From Catonella sp963545085 (GTDB lineage Bacteria > Bacillota > Clostridia > Lachnospirales > Lachnospiraceae), in assembly GCA_963545085.1 (NCBI GenBank), contig CAUUHV010000010.1, positions 6,738 through 70,737 on the forward strand: a stretch of 64,000 nucleotides of DNA, in the 5' to 3' direction. Shown here one piece after another: positions 17,623 to 26,020 of this stretch (position 1 is its first letter; every line of letters starts with the position of its first letter). The translations under genes and the position numbers were made by a program. Below the pieces are notes generated by a model, which was not told where the DNA came from, did not search any database, and saw nothing but the letters and a program-made list of their open reading frames with translations.

Positions 17623-18501
17623 ATGGAAAAATTTTTAAATAATATGGAAAGAAAAATAGGCAGATTTGCGATAAAAAACCTCATGTTTTATGTGATAGGA
17701 GCTTATGCGTTCGGAGCGGTGATATCACTTGTAAATCCTTATTTTTACAGCCTGTATCTTGCGATAGATGTGGAAAAGATACTTAAAGGGCAGGTCTGGA
17801 GGCTTATTACCTTTGTGCTTGAACCCATGGGAAGTATAAGCGGAGGAGTAAACCTTATTTTCTTTTTAATAAGCATGTATTTTTATTGGATAATAGGAAG
17901 AAATCTTGAGAGCGCATGGGGAGCCTTCAGATTTAACCTTTACTACCTTTCGGGTATATTGTTAAATATAATTGCGGCTTTCATAACTTATGCGGTTACA
18001 AAAAATCCGAATACGGGTTTGCTTTTCGGCATAAGCTATATAAATCAGTCGCTATTGCTTGCTTTTTGCGCCATGTATCCCGATATGCAGGTGCTTTTGA
18101 TGTTCATTATACCGATAAAAATGAAGTATTTGGGAATTTTCTACGGAGGTATAGTAGTTTTAAATATAATACAGGCAGCGGCGGCGGGAAACTTTATGTT
18201 TGCGATATCTATTGTAGTAGCGCTTTTGAACTTTGTGCTGTTCTTCTTCTCCACAAAGAATTATAGGAGAATATCGCCTTCACAGATGAGAAGGAGGAGA
18301 CAGTTTAAAGTACATAACGGCGGCGAGGCTGATGTGTTCAGGACAAATCACGGTCCGGTGGCAAGACATAAATGTGCCGTTTGTGGCAGAACGGAGCTTG
18401 ACAGTCCGGATTTGGAGTTCAGATTCTGTTCTAAATGCGAAGGAAATTATGAATATTGCAGTGACCATCTTTTTACACATCAACACATAAAAAATATATA
18501 A
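17623..18501 (+). CDS. Rhomboid-fold membrane protein lacking catalytic residues, with C-terminal zinc ribbon
   Basis: Protein of 292 residues with six spans between about residues 20 and 210, in a rhomboid or Derlin-like fold. The L1-loop Trp59-Arg60 pair (GQVWRLITF) is present, as in Derlins and rhomboids, but the region where the catalytic GxSG should be reads LFGISYIN, and no histidine is in the last spans, so it is probably not a protease. A cytoplasmic C terminus after a basic stretch carries a Cys/His cluster (CAVC, CSKC and a CSDH/HQH segment) of a zinc-binding type. It may act as a chaperone or tether. The RBS is weak (GGAG-like). Confidence 0.7.
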   Translation: MEKFLNNMERKIGRFAIKNLMFYVIGAYAFGAVISLVNPYFYSLYLAIDVEKILKGQVWRLITFVLEPMGSISGGVNLIFFLISMYFYWIIGRNLESAWGAFRFNLYYLSGILLNIIAAFITYAVTKNPNTGLLFGISYINQSLLLAFCAMYPDMQVLLMFIIPIKMKYLGIFYGGIVVLNIIQAAAAGNFMFAISIVVALLNFVLFFFSTKNYRRISPSQMRRRRQFKVHNGGEADVFRTNHGPVARHKCAVCGRTELDSPDLEFRFCSKCEGNYEYCSDHLFTHQHIKNI

Positions 18502-18586
18502 TACAACTTATTTATGAAATAACTGTAACCTATAACGTGAATAATTCGAGTTGAAAATATTGAGATAAGGACGGGATAAATCAACA

Positions 18587-19969
18587 ATGGGAAACATTTC
18601 CGCTACTATTTCCGAAATTAAAAAAGGAAAAAATTTAAAAGAGAATCTTACGATTTTCGCGGATGAAGCCGCAAAGCTGTACAGAGATTATGCAGTACTT
18701 AATCTTATTATGAATTATGCGGACTGTATAGGAATTTTAAAAAAGAGCGGTGCCACTTCGAGCTATTCCGATAATCTTAAAAAATTAACGGATATGCTTG
18801 AGAAACTGCCGTTAACTACGAAAAGATTTGAGGATGATATATTAGAGATAGAGAGTATCCTTGAGAATATAAAAAACAGAGCGGATGTTTTAAGCGCGTA
18901 TATAAGCGATTTTGAGATTTTTGAGTATGCTGCAGGAAGGAAGCTTCCTTCGGATAAAGACTTCGGCTATACCGATTCCGATGAAGCCGCAAAGGAAATA
19001 CTCGGAAATATTTTTAAAACCGATGACAACGTACTTATCAATCTCGGTATTCAGGAAACGGTAAAGCAGCTTCCGGTAAGATATACGAGGGATAAGTTTA
19101 AAGAAATTGTAGGAAATGCAATAGAAAAGTATCAGGGAGATGAAAAGAAAAGTCTTGAAGGATTCATTTATTTTTTAAGAAGTGAAGGAATGCTTCTGAA
19201 AAGCGATCTTAAGAAGGAGCTTTATCAGACTTTATGGGACAGGCTTGATTATTTTAAGTCGGTAAAGCTTGAAAATGCCGAATATGAGCTTTTAGATGAG
19301 CTTTATGACGAGATTCTTGAGTGTTCTAAGGAGTGCGAAAGACTGTTTGACGAAGAATTTATGCTTGTCGGGGCGTTTAATTCGTTATATCTTCTTATTT
19401 TGACACTTAAATATACGGATATGTCGGAGCTTAAGAGTGAAACCGATACAATAGAGCGCTTGAAGGAGCTGTATGCCGATACGGAGTTTAGCGGGGAGGA
19501 TTACGAAACGGAGCTTGAAAAGCTTTTAGCCGGACTTGAGATAAAGTTAGAGGATATAAACGGAAGGAAGGACAAATATGAAGCTGTTGTTTCCTATATA
19601 AATGAACAGTATTCGGAAAAGCTCTCGGAAACAGGACTTTGTGAAAAGTATGACGTTCTTGAAAAATGCTCAAGGATGAAAGATGTGAATACATTTATTG
19701 ATTTAAAGAATGAAAATGAAGGTAAAGTTGTAAGCAAAGAAGATATTGAAAAGGCTAAGACGGAGCTTTTTAAAGACCTTGACAAAATTTTCGATGAGGT
19801 ATGTAAGAGTGTGAGGAAGGCTATAATGGCAAACATTTTAAGCAATCTTCCGGTATTTTTTGAAAACAGAACAGAGGTTATGGAATATGTAAGGACTTCG
19901 CTTGCGTCCTGTACCGACAGAAATGAGTTCAATAGGATTATAGGCTTTTTGAGGGAATTTTATGATTAG
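18587..19969 (+). CDS. Large helical protein of unknown function
   Basis: Cytosolic protein of 460 residues with no signal, no membrane span and no motif I recognise. It is acidic and strongly helical, with long Leu/Glu/Lys-rich stretches that could form coiled coils, especially at about residues 200-260 and 300-400. Its stop overlaps the next small gene by eight bases. It begins the run leading to DUF2953, GerW, gmk, rpoZ and priA, so it may be part of that transcript, but the role is unknown. Confidence 0.7.
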   Translation: MGNISATISEIKKGKNLKENLTIFADEAAKLYRDYAVLNLIMNYADCIGILKKSGATSSYSDNLKKLTDMLEKLPLTTKRFEDDILEIESILENIKNRADVLSAYISDFEIFEYAAGRKLPSDKDFGYTDSDEAAKEILGNIFKTDDNVLINLGIQETVKQLPVRYTRDKFKEIVGNAIEKYQGDEKKSLEGFIYFLRSEGMLLKSDLKKELYQTLWDRLDYFKSVKLENAEYELLDELYDEILECSKECERLFDEEFMLVGAFNSLYLLILTLKYTDMSELKSETDTIERLKELYADTEFSGEDYETELEKLLAGLEIKLEDINGRKDKYEAVVSYINEQYSEKLSETGLCEKYDVLEKCSRMKDVNTFIDLKNENEGKVVSKEDIEKAKTELFKDLDKIFDEVCKSVRKAIMANILSNLPVFFENRTEVMEYVRTSLASCTDRNEFNRIIGFLREFYD

Positions 19970-20252
19970 TATTGACAAAAGTCTTTTGACGGACAGGTTG
20001 ATGAAAAATGATTTTTTCAGAGAAAAGGTGCTTAAAGCGCTGAAAAAAGGGAAGTTTTCCGCTATTGGAGCCTTCGGTATATTTTTGCCGCAAAACAGGT
20101 CGAATTTATATGAAATAATCCGATTAAATGAATTAAGAAAAAAGCCGTACAGAGATGGAAGTTACCACATGATAGGGCTTGCCGGTTCAAGGTATGAAGC
20201 GATAATGATGGCGGGCAGACTTTGGCTGAGGCATAACAGAAAGGTGGGATAG
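19962..20252 (+). CDS. Small basic protein of unknown function
   Basis: Protein of 96 residues, basic, with Arg/Lys-rich ends. It overlaps the previous gene by eight bases with GAGGG upstream, and the next gene follows within three bases. No family was recognised. A C-terminal segment ending in RYEAIMMAGRLWLRHNRK resembles a helical dimer or nucleic-acid-binding tail, but that is only an impression. The coupling on both sides argues that it is a real gene. Confidence 0.6.
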   Translation: MISIDKSLLTDRLMKNDFFREKVLKALKKGKFSAIGAFGIFLPQNRSNLYEIIRLNELRKKPYRDGSYHMIGLAGSRYEAIMMAGRLWLRHNRKVG

Positions 20253-20254
20253 CT

Positions 20255-21367
20255 TTGTGGGCTGTAATTTGGTTGATTTTAAAAGTTATTCTGATTTCGA
20301 TTGCGGCCGTTATCGCTCTGATTGCGTTCGCGGCTCTTCTGCTTTTATTTGTGCCGTTCAGATATTCGGCGAATGTGAAATATGAGGGGGAGAAGCTGTC
20401 GGCGTTAGCAAAAGTAAAATTTTTATTCGGATTTTTGAATGCCCGGGCGAACTTTGATGAAGGTATAAAATATAACCTTAAAATGTGCGGCATTACATTG
20501 TTCCCTAAAAAAGAAAAGGAAAAGCGCAAAAAGAGTAAAAAAGCGGTTAAAAAGAGCGGGAATGTTGAAAAAAATTTTTCAAAGCACGATGAAATGACCG
20601 AAAATGCGGCAGAGCGAAGCAAAGAAGTCGAACCGGACAGAGGATTCAAAGAGCAGGAGGCCTATGTAGAATCGGGAAGATATAAAGCGGAATCTTTTAA
20701 GGATTCATCTGCAAAGAGGGTGGAAATAGAAAAAGAGATGAAGCCTTTTAAAAGAGATGAAGCGGGCAGGAAATCATCGGAAACGACTGAAGAAGAGTCG
20801 AAAAAAGTCAAAATTGCGGAAAAAGAAGCTAAAAAAGCGGATGACATAAAGAATGAAAATACGAATGACGATTTTTTGGACAAGCTTGAGAACGGATTTG
20901 GAGCATTTAGAGATAAGATAGAGGAAGTTCCTGAAAAGATTTCGGAAAAAATGGATAAAACCGGGAAAAAATATGAAACTTTGATTAAGAAAAAAGATGC
21001 CGTACTCGGATTTTTAAATGCCGCGGGTACCTTGGAAGGAACGGATGTTTTAATAGTTTCCGCAAAGGGGCTTCTAAAAGGTATTCTGCCTAAAAAGCTT
21101 GCGGGAAGGCTGAGGTTCGGCACGGGAGATGTATATACCGAGGGTAAATATCTCTCATATCTCTGTCTTTTGTACGGAATATACGGAGGAAGGCTTGAAA
21201 TAATCCCTGAATGGGAGGAGAGTGTAATAGAGGCTGATGTCACGTTTTCGGGCAGGATTATATTGTTTACAATAGTGAGGATTTGTATTAAAGTATTGTT
21301 GGATAAAAAGGTAAAGCTACTTAGAAGAAATTTTGAAATTCTTAAAAGAAAACTTAAAACTGCTTAA
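20255..21367 (+). CDS. DUF2953 family membrane-anchored protein
   Basis: Protein of 370 residues with a hydrophobic N terminus (about residues 5-35), then VPFRYSANVKYEG, the start of the DUF2953 family. A long, highly charged Lys/Glu-rich insert fills about residues 95-240, and a conserved C-terminal half contains GRLRFGTGDVYTEGKYLSYL. The TTG start follows AAAGGTGGG. In Bacillus the DUF2953 protein YtfI is next to the sporulation protein YtfJ (GerW), and the same pair is seen here, so a spore-related role is likely, although the exact job is unknown. Confidence 0.82.
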   Translation: MWAVIWLILKVILISIAAVIALIAFAALLLLFVPFRYSANVKYEGEKLSALAKVKFLFGFLNARANFDEGIKYNLKMCGITLFPKKEKEKRKKSKKAVKKSGNVEKNFSKHDEMTENAAERSKEVEPDRGFKEQEAYVESGRYKAESFKDSSAKRVEIEKEMKPFKRDEAGRKSSETTEEESKKVKIAEKEAKKADDIKNENTNDDFLDKLENGFGAFRDKIEEVPEKISEKMDKTGKKYETLIKKKDAVLGFLNAAGTLEGTDVLIVSAKGLLKGILPKKLAGRLRFGTGDVYTEGKYLSYLCLLYGIYGGRLEIIPEWEESVIEADVTFSGRIILFTIVRICIKVLLDKKVKLLRRNFEILKRKLKTA

Positions 21368-21381
21368 GCAGGAGGAATGTA

Positions 21382-21822
21382 ATGGCTGAAAATAATTTTG
21401 ATACGACAATGGCAGCGCTTTTTAAGGGAATGGACGGCTTTATTACAAGCAAAACCGTAGTAGGTGACGCAATAGAGTTTAAGGACGGAACTACCATTCT
21501 TCCGTTAGTGGATGTTTCCTTCGGAGCGGGAGCCGGCGCGTTTGCAAATGACGGAAAGAAAAAAAACAACGGAGTGGGAGCCATGTCAGGAAAAATAACT
21601 CCAAGCTCCGTGCTTGTAATAAAGGATGGAAACATAAGGCTTGTAAATATAAAAAATCAGGATACGGTAATCAGGCTTCTTGATATGATACCGGAACTGT
21701 CCGCCAAATTCTCGGAGCTGCTCGGAAAGGGAGATAAGGAGAAAAAGACGGAAAAGCCCGATAATGACATGCCGAAAACGGAAGAAGAGGTTTCGGAGAA
21801 ATTAGATAAAGAAAAGAATTGA
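21382..21822 (+). CDS. ytfJ: GerW/YtfJ family sporulation protein
   Basis: Protein of 146 residues with the family core: GDAIEFKDGTTILPLVDVSFG, a Gly/Ala-rich stretch and SPKITPSSVLVIKDG-like text (GKITPSSVLVIKDGN). The C terminus is a short acidic, lysine-rich tail. GerW is found with the spore germination system in Bacillus; relatives also occur in species that do not form spores. The ATG at 21382 follows GGAGGAATGTA. It is next to DUF2953, as in Bacillus, and before gmk. Confidence 0.85.
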   Translation: MAENNFDTTMAALFKGMDGFITSKTVVGDAIEFKDGTTILPLVDVSFGAGAGAFANDGKKKNNGVGAMSGKITPSSVLVIKDGNIRLVNIKNQDTVIRLLDMIPELSAKFSELLGKGDKEKKTEKPDNDMPKTEEEVSEKLDKEKN

Positions 21823-21843
21823 AAGGTTTTAAAGGAAGGATAA

Positions 21844-22461
21844 ATGAAAGAGGGCATACTTACTGTAATTTCAGGTTTTTCCGGAGTCGGAAAGGGAACG
21901 ATAGTTAAAGAGCTTGTCTCAAGCGGAGAATACGCACTTTCAGTTTCGGCAACTTCGAGAAGTCCGAGGACAGGGGAGGAAAACGGTAGAGAATATTTCT
22001 TTTTGACAAGAGAAGAATTTAAGAGTATGATAAACGATAACGGTCTTATAGAATGGGCTGAATATGTGGGCAATTTTTACGGAACTCCAAGAAAATATAC
22101 GGAGGAGAAACTTGCCGCAGGAGAAAATGTAATTCTTGAAATAGAGCCGCAGGGAGCAATGAAGGTAAAGAAGCAGTATCCGGAGGCGGTTCTTATATTT
22201 GTTGTACCGCCGTCCGCGAATGAGCTTGAAAGAAGGCTTACGGAAAGAGGTACCGAGGATAAGAATACTATTAGAAAACGATTAAAAAGAGCGGCTGAGG
22301 AAACGGAGTTTATAGAAAACTATGATTATATAGTAATAAACGATGATTTGGTTGATGCCGTTAAAAGCGTGGAGCATATTATCAAGTCGGCTCGATTGAA
22401 AAGAGAAACGGCTGCAGAGTTTTTAAAGCTGTTGGAAGAAGATCTAAAAAAACAGGGATAA
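21844..22461 (+). CDS. gmk: Guanylate kinase
   Basis: Enzyme of 205 residues that phosphorylates GMP to GDP, needed for GTP and dGTP synthesis. The P-loop is SGFSGVGKGT, followed by the GMP-binding SATSRSPRTGEENGREYFFL and the lid Arg-rich region KRLKRAAEET. Length and motifs are normal. It is followed by rpoZ, as is usual in Firmicutes. Confidence 0.97.
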   Translation: MKEGILTVISGFSGVGKGTIVKELVSSGEYALSVSATSRSPRTGEENGREYFFLTREEFKSMINDNGLIEWAEYVGNFYGTPRKYTEEKLAAGENVILEIEPQGAMKVKKQYPEAVLIFVVPPSANELERRLTERGTEDKNTIRKRLKRAAEETEFIENYDYIVINDDLVDAVKSVEHIIKSARLKRETAAEFLKLLEEDLKKQG

Positions 22462-22489
22462 CCATTACAGAAAGGAAGAAACGTTTATT

Positions 22490-22741
22490 ATGATGTTACA
22501 TCCGTCTTATTCAGACCTTATGGAAGTTGCTAACAAGGATGCCGAAGAAGGAGAAGGTAAGGTTATAAACAGCCGTTATTCCATAGTGCTTGCTACCGCA
22601 AGGAGAGCAAGACAGATAATAAACGGTTCCGAGCCTTATGTGGCGGCTAATGAAAAAAGTAAGCCGCTTTCAGTTGCTGTAGATGAGCTTTATCACGGTA
22701 AGGTGAAGATTGTCGGAGGAGAGGACGAAGAAGAAGCATAA
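22490..22741 (+). CDS. rpoZ: RNA polymerase omega subunit
   Basis: Protein of 83 residues with the omega core RYSIVLATARRARQI and a C-terminal KPLSVAVDEL region. Omega helps to assemble and stabilise RNA polymerase. Two ATG codons in a row (22490 and 22493) can serve; AAAGGAAG is nearby. It sits 28 bases after gmk, as in most Firmicutes; the usual coaBC that follows is absent here. Confidence 0.92.
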   Translation: MMLHPSYSDLMEVANKDAEEGEGKVINSRYSIVLATARRARQIINGSEPYVAANEKSKPLSVAVDELYHGKVKIVGGEDEEEA

Positions 22742-22896
22742 AGAGATTTCCTGCCTGTCCTTATATTATAAAGATGCTTAAAAATTCAGAATTGCCGTAA
22801 GAAGCTTGCATTTGTTGCGATTGCCGAGGCTTTATCGGCATAGGGCGGACATCGGACTTTGGTTTTCTTTGAGATATACGGACTACAGGAGGTTTA

Positions 22897-25140
22897 ATGT
22901 ACGCTGATGTAGTTATAGGGCTTTCCGTGGATAAGCTCGACAGGGTGTTTTGTTATAAGCTGCCTGAGGAATGGGAAGAAGAGGCTTCATCTCTTACGGG
23001 TCTTGAGGTTATTGTACCGTTTGGAAGGAGCAACAGAGAGACTAAGGCGTTTATTATAGAAATAAAAAAAGAGGCGGACTATGATATTTCCCTTATAAAG
23101 GAGATAATAAGAAAGTCGGATACGGGATTAAGGGTCGAGAAAAATCTTATAGAGCTTGCAGGTTGGCTTAAATCAAACTACGGCGGCACCATGAATGAGG
23201 CGCTTCGTTCAGTTTTACAAATTCCTAAAAAGATAGAGAGCAAGAAGAAAAGAACGGTTTTACTATCCGTTAATATGGATACGGCGGCAGAAAAGCTGGC
23301 TGAATATGAGAAAAAGCACTTTACAGCAAAAGCAAGGGTGTTAAAAAAAGCCATAGAGGAAAAAAGCTTTGATTATGAAACCTTTTTGAAAAAAAAATCT
23401 GTTTCGGCAAAGGTTTTTGAGGGTTTGATCGAAGCGGGACTTATAGAGATAAAAGAGGAAAAGCTTTACAGGAAACCGATTGAAATAGCTGAAAAGAGCG
23501 GTAAAAGAATAGAGCTTACAGAAGAACAGAAAGCTGCGGTAAAAGTATTTAAGAATAATCATATAGCGGGAGAAAGCAATTCGTATCTGCTTTTCGGAGT
23601 GACGGGAAGCGGAAAAACCGAAGTGTATATGGAAATGATTGACCATGTGATATCGGAAAAAGGGCAGGTCATATTTCTCATTCCCGAAATAGCTCTTACC
23701 TATCAGATGGTGGAAAGACTTTCCGCGAGATTTTCGGACAGAATATCAATAATGAACTCGAGAATGTCCGCAGGAGAACGCTATGACCAGTATTTGAGGG
23801 CAAAAGAGGGAGATATAGATATAATAGTCGGACCGAGGTCGGCGCTTTTTACTCCTTTTGAAAGACTCGGGCTTATAATAGTGGATGAGGAGCATGAGAG
23901 CAGCTACAAAAATTCCAAGACTCCCAGGTATAATGCAAGAGAAGCAGCTTTGCACAGAGCTTTGACGGAAAAGGCCGATATAGTTTTAGGCTCGGCAACT
24001 CCAAGCCTTGAGGCGATTAAACTTGTTTCCGACAGGAAGATGAAGCTTCTTACTTTAGCCGAGAGGGCGGGTGGAGCTGTGAAGCCCGAGATAGAAACGG
24101 TCAATTTAAGGGAAGAATTAAAGACGGGAAATAGGGGAATCATAAGCGGCAGGCTTGCTGAGCTTATAGAGGACAGATTAAATAAAAAAGAGCAGATTAT
24201 GCTGTTTATAAACAGACGCGGTTACGCGGGCTTTGTTTCATGCAGAAGTTGCGGAGAACCTGTTTTATGCCCGCACTGCGATATTTCGTTAAGCTTTCAT
24301 AAGCCGGACAGGCTGGTTTGCCATTACTGCGGCTATGAAACGAAATTAATTAAAGAATGTATTTTCTGCGGTTCATCACGCATAGGCGCTTTTGGACTCG
24401 GAACCGAAAGAGTGGAGGAGTTTGTAAAAGAGAAATTTAAAGGAGCAAGAGTTTTAAGAATGGATTCGGACACTACCTCCGGCAAGAAAGGGCATGAAAA
24501 TATATTAAGAGCGTTTAAAAACGGTGAAGCGGATATTTTAATCGGTACCCAGATGATAGTTAAGGGGCATGATTTTGAAAAAGTCACATTAGTAGGTATA
24601 TTAGCGGCGGATTTGTCCCTTTTTGCGGGAGATTTCAGAGCTGCCGAAAGGACATATCAGCTTTTGGTGCAGGCGGCGGGGAGAGCCGGAAGGGGAAGAT
24701 ACCCGGGAAATGTCGTTATTCAGACTTATAAGCCTGAACATTACAGTATAAAGGCGGCAGTCACAGGAGATTATAAAGATTTTTATAAGAAAGAGAAGCG
24801 GTTCAGAAGGCTTTCGGCTTATCCTCCTGAAGTAAGTCTGCTTGCGGTTGTGACTGCGGGAGAGGATGTAAAAAGGACGGAAAAAGGAGCGGAAGGGCTA
24901 AAAGAGCTCATATTTGATTTTATAAAAAAAGAGGGTATGAAAAAAGTTTCTTTCAGCGCTCCTGTCTGGGGAGCCGTGCCCAAGATTAAGGACGTATACA
25001 GGAAGATTATTTATCTTAAATCACCTGACAGGGAAAATCTTATTAAGCTGAAAGACCGGCTTGAAAAAGCGATAAGAGACGGAAAAGAATTTGATGATTT
25101 AAATATACAGTTTGACTTTGAGCCGGAGGGAAATTTATAA
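22897..25140 (+). CDS. priA: Primosomal protein N' (replication restart helicase)
   Basis: Superfamily 2 helicase of 747 residues that restarts collapsed replication forks by reloading the replicative helicase. Helicase motifs GVTGSGKTEVY, DEEHESSYK and GSATPSLEA are present, followed by two zinc ribbons (CRSC, CPHC, CHYC and CIFC) and the GRAGRG motif. The length fits the family. RBS CAGGAGG precedes the ATG. It is close to def and fmt, as usual. Confidence 0.96.
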   Translation: MYADVVIGLSVDKLDRVFCYKLPEEWEEEASSLTGLEVIVPFGRSNRETKAFIIEIKKEADYDISLIKEIIRKSDTGLRVEKNLIELAGWLKSNYGGTMNEALRSVLQIPKKIESKKKRTVLLSVNMDTAAEKLAEYEKKHFTAKARVLKKAIEEKSFDYETFLKKKSVSAKVFEGLIEAGLIEIKEEKLYRKPIEIAEKSGKRIELTEEQKAAVKVFKNNHIAGESNSYLLFGVTGSGKTEVYMEMIDHVISEKGQVIFLIPEIALTYQMVERLSARFSDRISIMNSRMSAGERYDQYLRAKEGDIDIIVGPRSALFTPFERLGLIIVDEEHESSYKNSKTPRYNAREAALHRALTEKADIVLGSATPSLEAIKLVSDRKMKLLTLAERAGGAVKPEIETVNLREELKTGNRGIISGRLAELIEDRLNKKEQIMLFINRRGYAGFVSCRSCGEPVLCPHCDISLSFHKPDRLVCHYCGYETKLIKECIFCGSSRIGAFGLGTERVEEFVKEKFKGARVLRMDSDTTSGKKGHENILRAFKNGEADILIGTQMIVKGHDFEKVTLVGILAADLSLFAGDFRAAERTYQLLVQAAGRAGRGRYPGNVVIQTYKPEHYSIKAAVTGDYKDFYKKEKRFRRLSAYPPEVSLLAVVTAGEDVKRTEKGAEGLKELIFDFIKKEGMKKVSFSAPVWGAVPKIKDVYRKIIYLKSPDRENLIKLKDRLEKAIRDGKEFDDLNIQFDFEPEGNL

Positions 25141-25146
25141 AAGTGC

Positions 25147-25344
25147 ATGAGGTTTAAATATATTTATTTACAAATGGAAAAATTATTTACTTATCGGTAT
25201 TCTTTTTACCGTTTCCCGGATTATAAGAGTTGTTCATAACGGATTTAAGTTAAGATTTGCGGCGATTTCGCTTATTGGGGGACGATAGCGTTTTATGCGC
25301 TGACAGTTGTTAACAAAAAGAAAAGTAAAATATTCGGCACTTGA
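25147..25344 (+). pseudogene. Decayed small membrane protein gene after priA
   Basis: Two neighbouring frames read like one hydrophobic protein. From about 25160 the frame gives FIYKWKNYLLIGILFTVSR and runs to FAAISLIGGR, then TAG. A different frame gives GTIAFYALTVVNKKKSKIFGT, ending in TGA inside the terminator stem. One extra G in the five-G run near 25277-25281 would restore them into a single reading frame. No good start codon is in frame, so a second change near 25147-25160 is likely. The family is not recognised; a small protein of about 60 residues with two spans is the probable ancestor. Confidence 0.55.
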
Positions 25345-25366
25345 CGGATTGTCGGGTGCCGTTTTT
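25335..25366 (+). terminator. Rho-independent terminator
   Basis: CGGCAC at 25335-25340 pairs with GTGCCG at 25356-25361 and is followed by TTTTTATT. It ends the gmk-rpoZ-priA transcript before the def promoter. Confidence 0.8.
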
Positions 25367-25386
25367 ATTCGCTATTTTTCAAAAAC

Positions 25387-25415
25387 TTTACAGCAAAGTC
25401 CTGAAATGGTATAAT
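25387..25415 (+). promoter_or_regulatory. Promoter of the def operon
   Basis: TTTACA at 25387-25392 and TATAAT at 25410-25415 are 17 bases apart, close to the sigma-A consensus. They lie about 57 bases before def and just after the upstream terminator, so a new transcript starts here. Confidence 0.8.
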
Positions 25416-25471
25416 AAATAGGTTTACAAGTTATTTTGAATTTTTATAATAATTAGAAAACGGAGGAAAGA

Positions 25472-26020
25472 ATGGCGCTCAGAAATATAAGGATTTTGGG
25501 TGATGAGATTTTAGAGAAGAGGGCTAAGGAAGTTAAGGAAAATTCCGAAAGACTTCAGATTCTTATAGACGATATGCTTGAAACTATGTATGAAGCTGAC
25601 GGTGTGGGACTTGCCGCTCCGCAGGTAGGCATGCTTAAAAGGCTTATAGTAATAGACTGCTCGGAGGAAGGAAATGAGCCGATTGTGCTCATAAATCCCG
25701 AAATACTCGAAACTTCGGGTGAGCAGACGGGTAGCGAGGGTTGCTTAAGCTATCCGGGAAAGTCGGGTATAGTTAAAAGACCGAATTATGCTAAAGTAAA
25801 AGCGCTTAACAGGGATTTTGAGGAATTTGTAATAGAGGGTGAAGGGTTGCTTGCAAGAGCGCTTATGCATGAAATAGATCATCTTAACGGGCATATGTAC
25901 ACGGAAAAGGTGATAGGAGAGGTTTATAAGGCGGGGGACAAAGAGGCTGAAAAGGCTGCCGCAATAGCTGCGGGCATAGATTTAAAGGATTTGAACGATA
26001 TAGAGGAAACGGAAGCATGA
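25472..26020 (+). CDS. def: Peptide deformylase
   Basis: Metalloenzyme of 182 residues that removes the formyl group from new proteins. All three family motifs are seen: GVGLAAPQVG, EGCLSYPG with the metal-binding Cys, and MHEIDHLNG with HExxH. The C-terminal tail is longer and acidic. CGGAGGAAAGA precedes the ATG. Its stop overlaps fmt (ATGA), so formyl removal and addition are co-expressed. Confidence 0.97.
   Translation: MALRNIRILGDEILEKRAKEVKENSERLQILIDDMLETMYEADGVGLAAPQVGMLKRLIVIDCSEEGNEPIVLINPEILETSGEQTGSEGCLSYPGKSGIVKRPNYAKVKALNRDFEEFVIEGEGLLARALMHEIDHLNGHMYTEKVIGEVYKAGDKEAEKAAAIAAGIDLKDLNDIEETEA

Noticed and set aside
22808..22850. Hairpin TGCCGA...TCGGCA between rpoZ and priA as a terminator
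   Set aside because: The stem is only six bases long and no T run follows, so I did not list it as a terminator.
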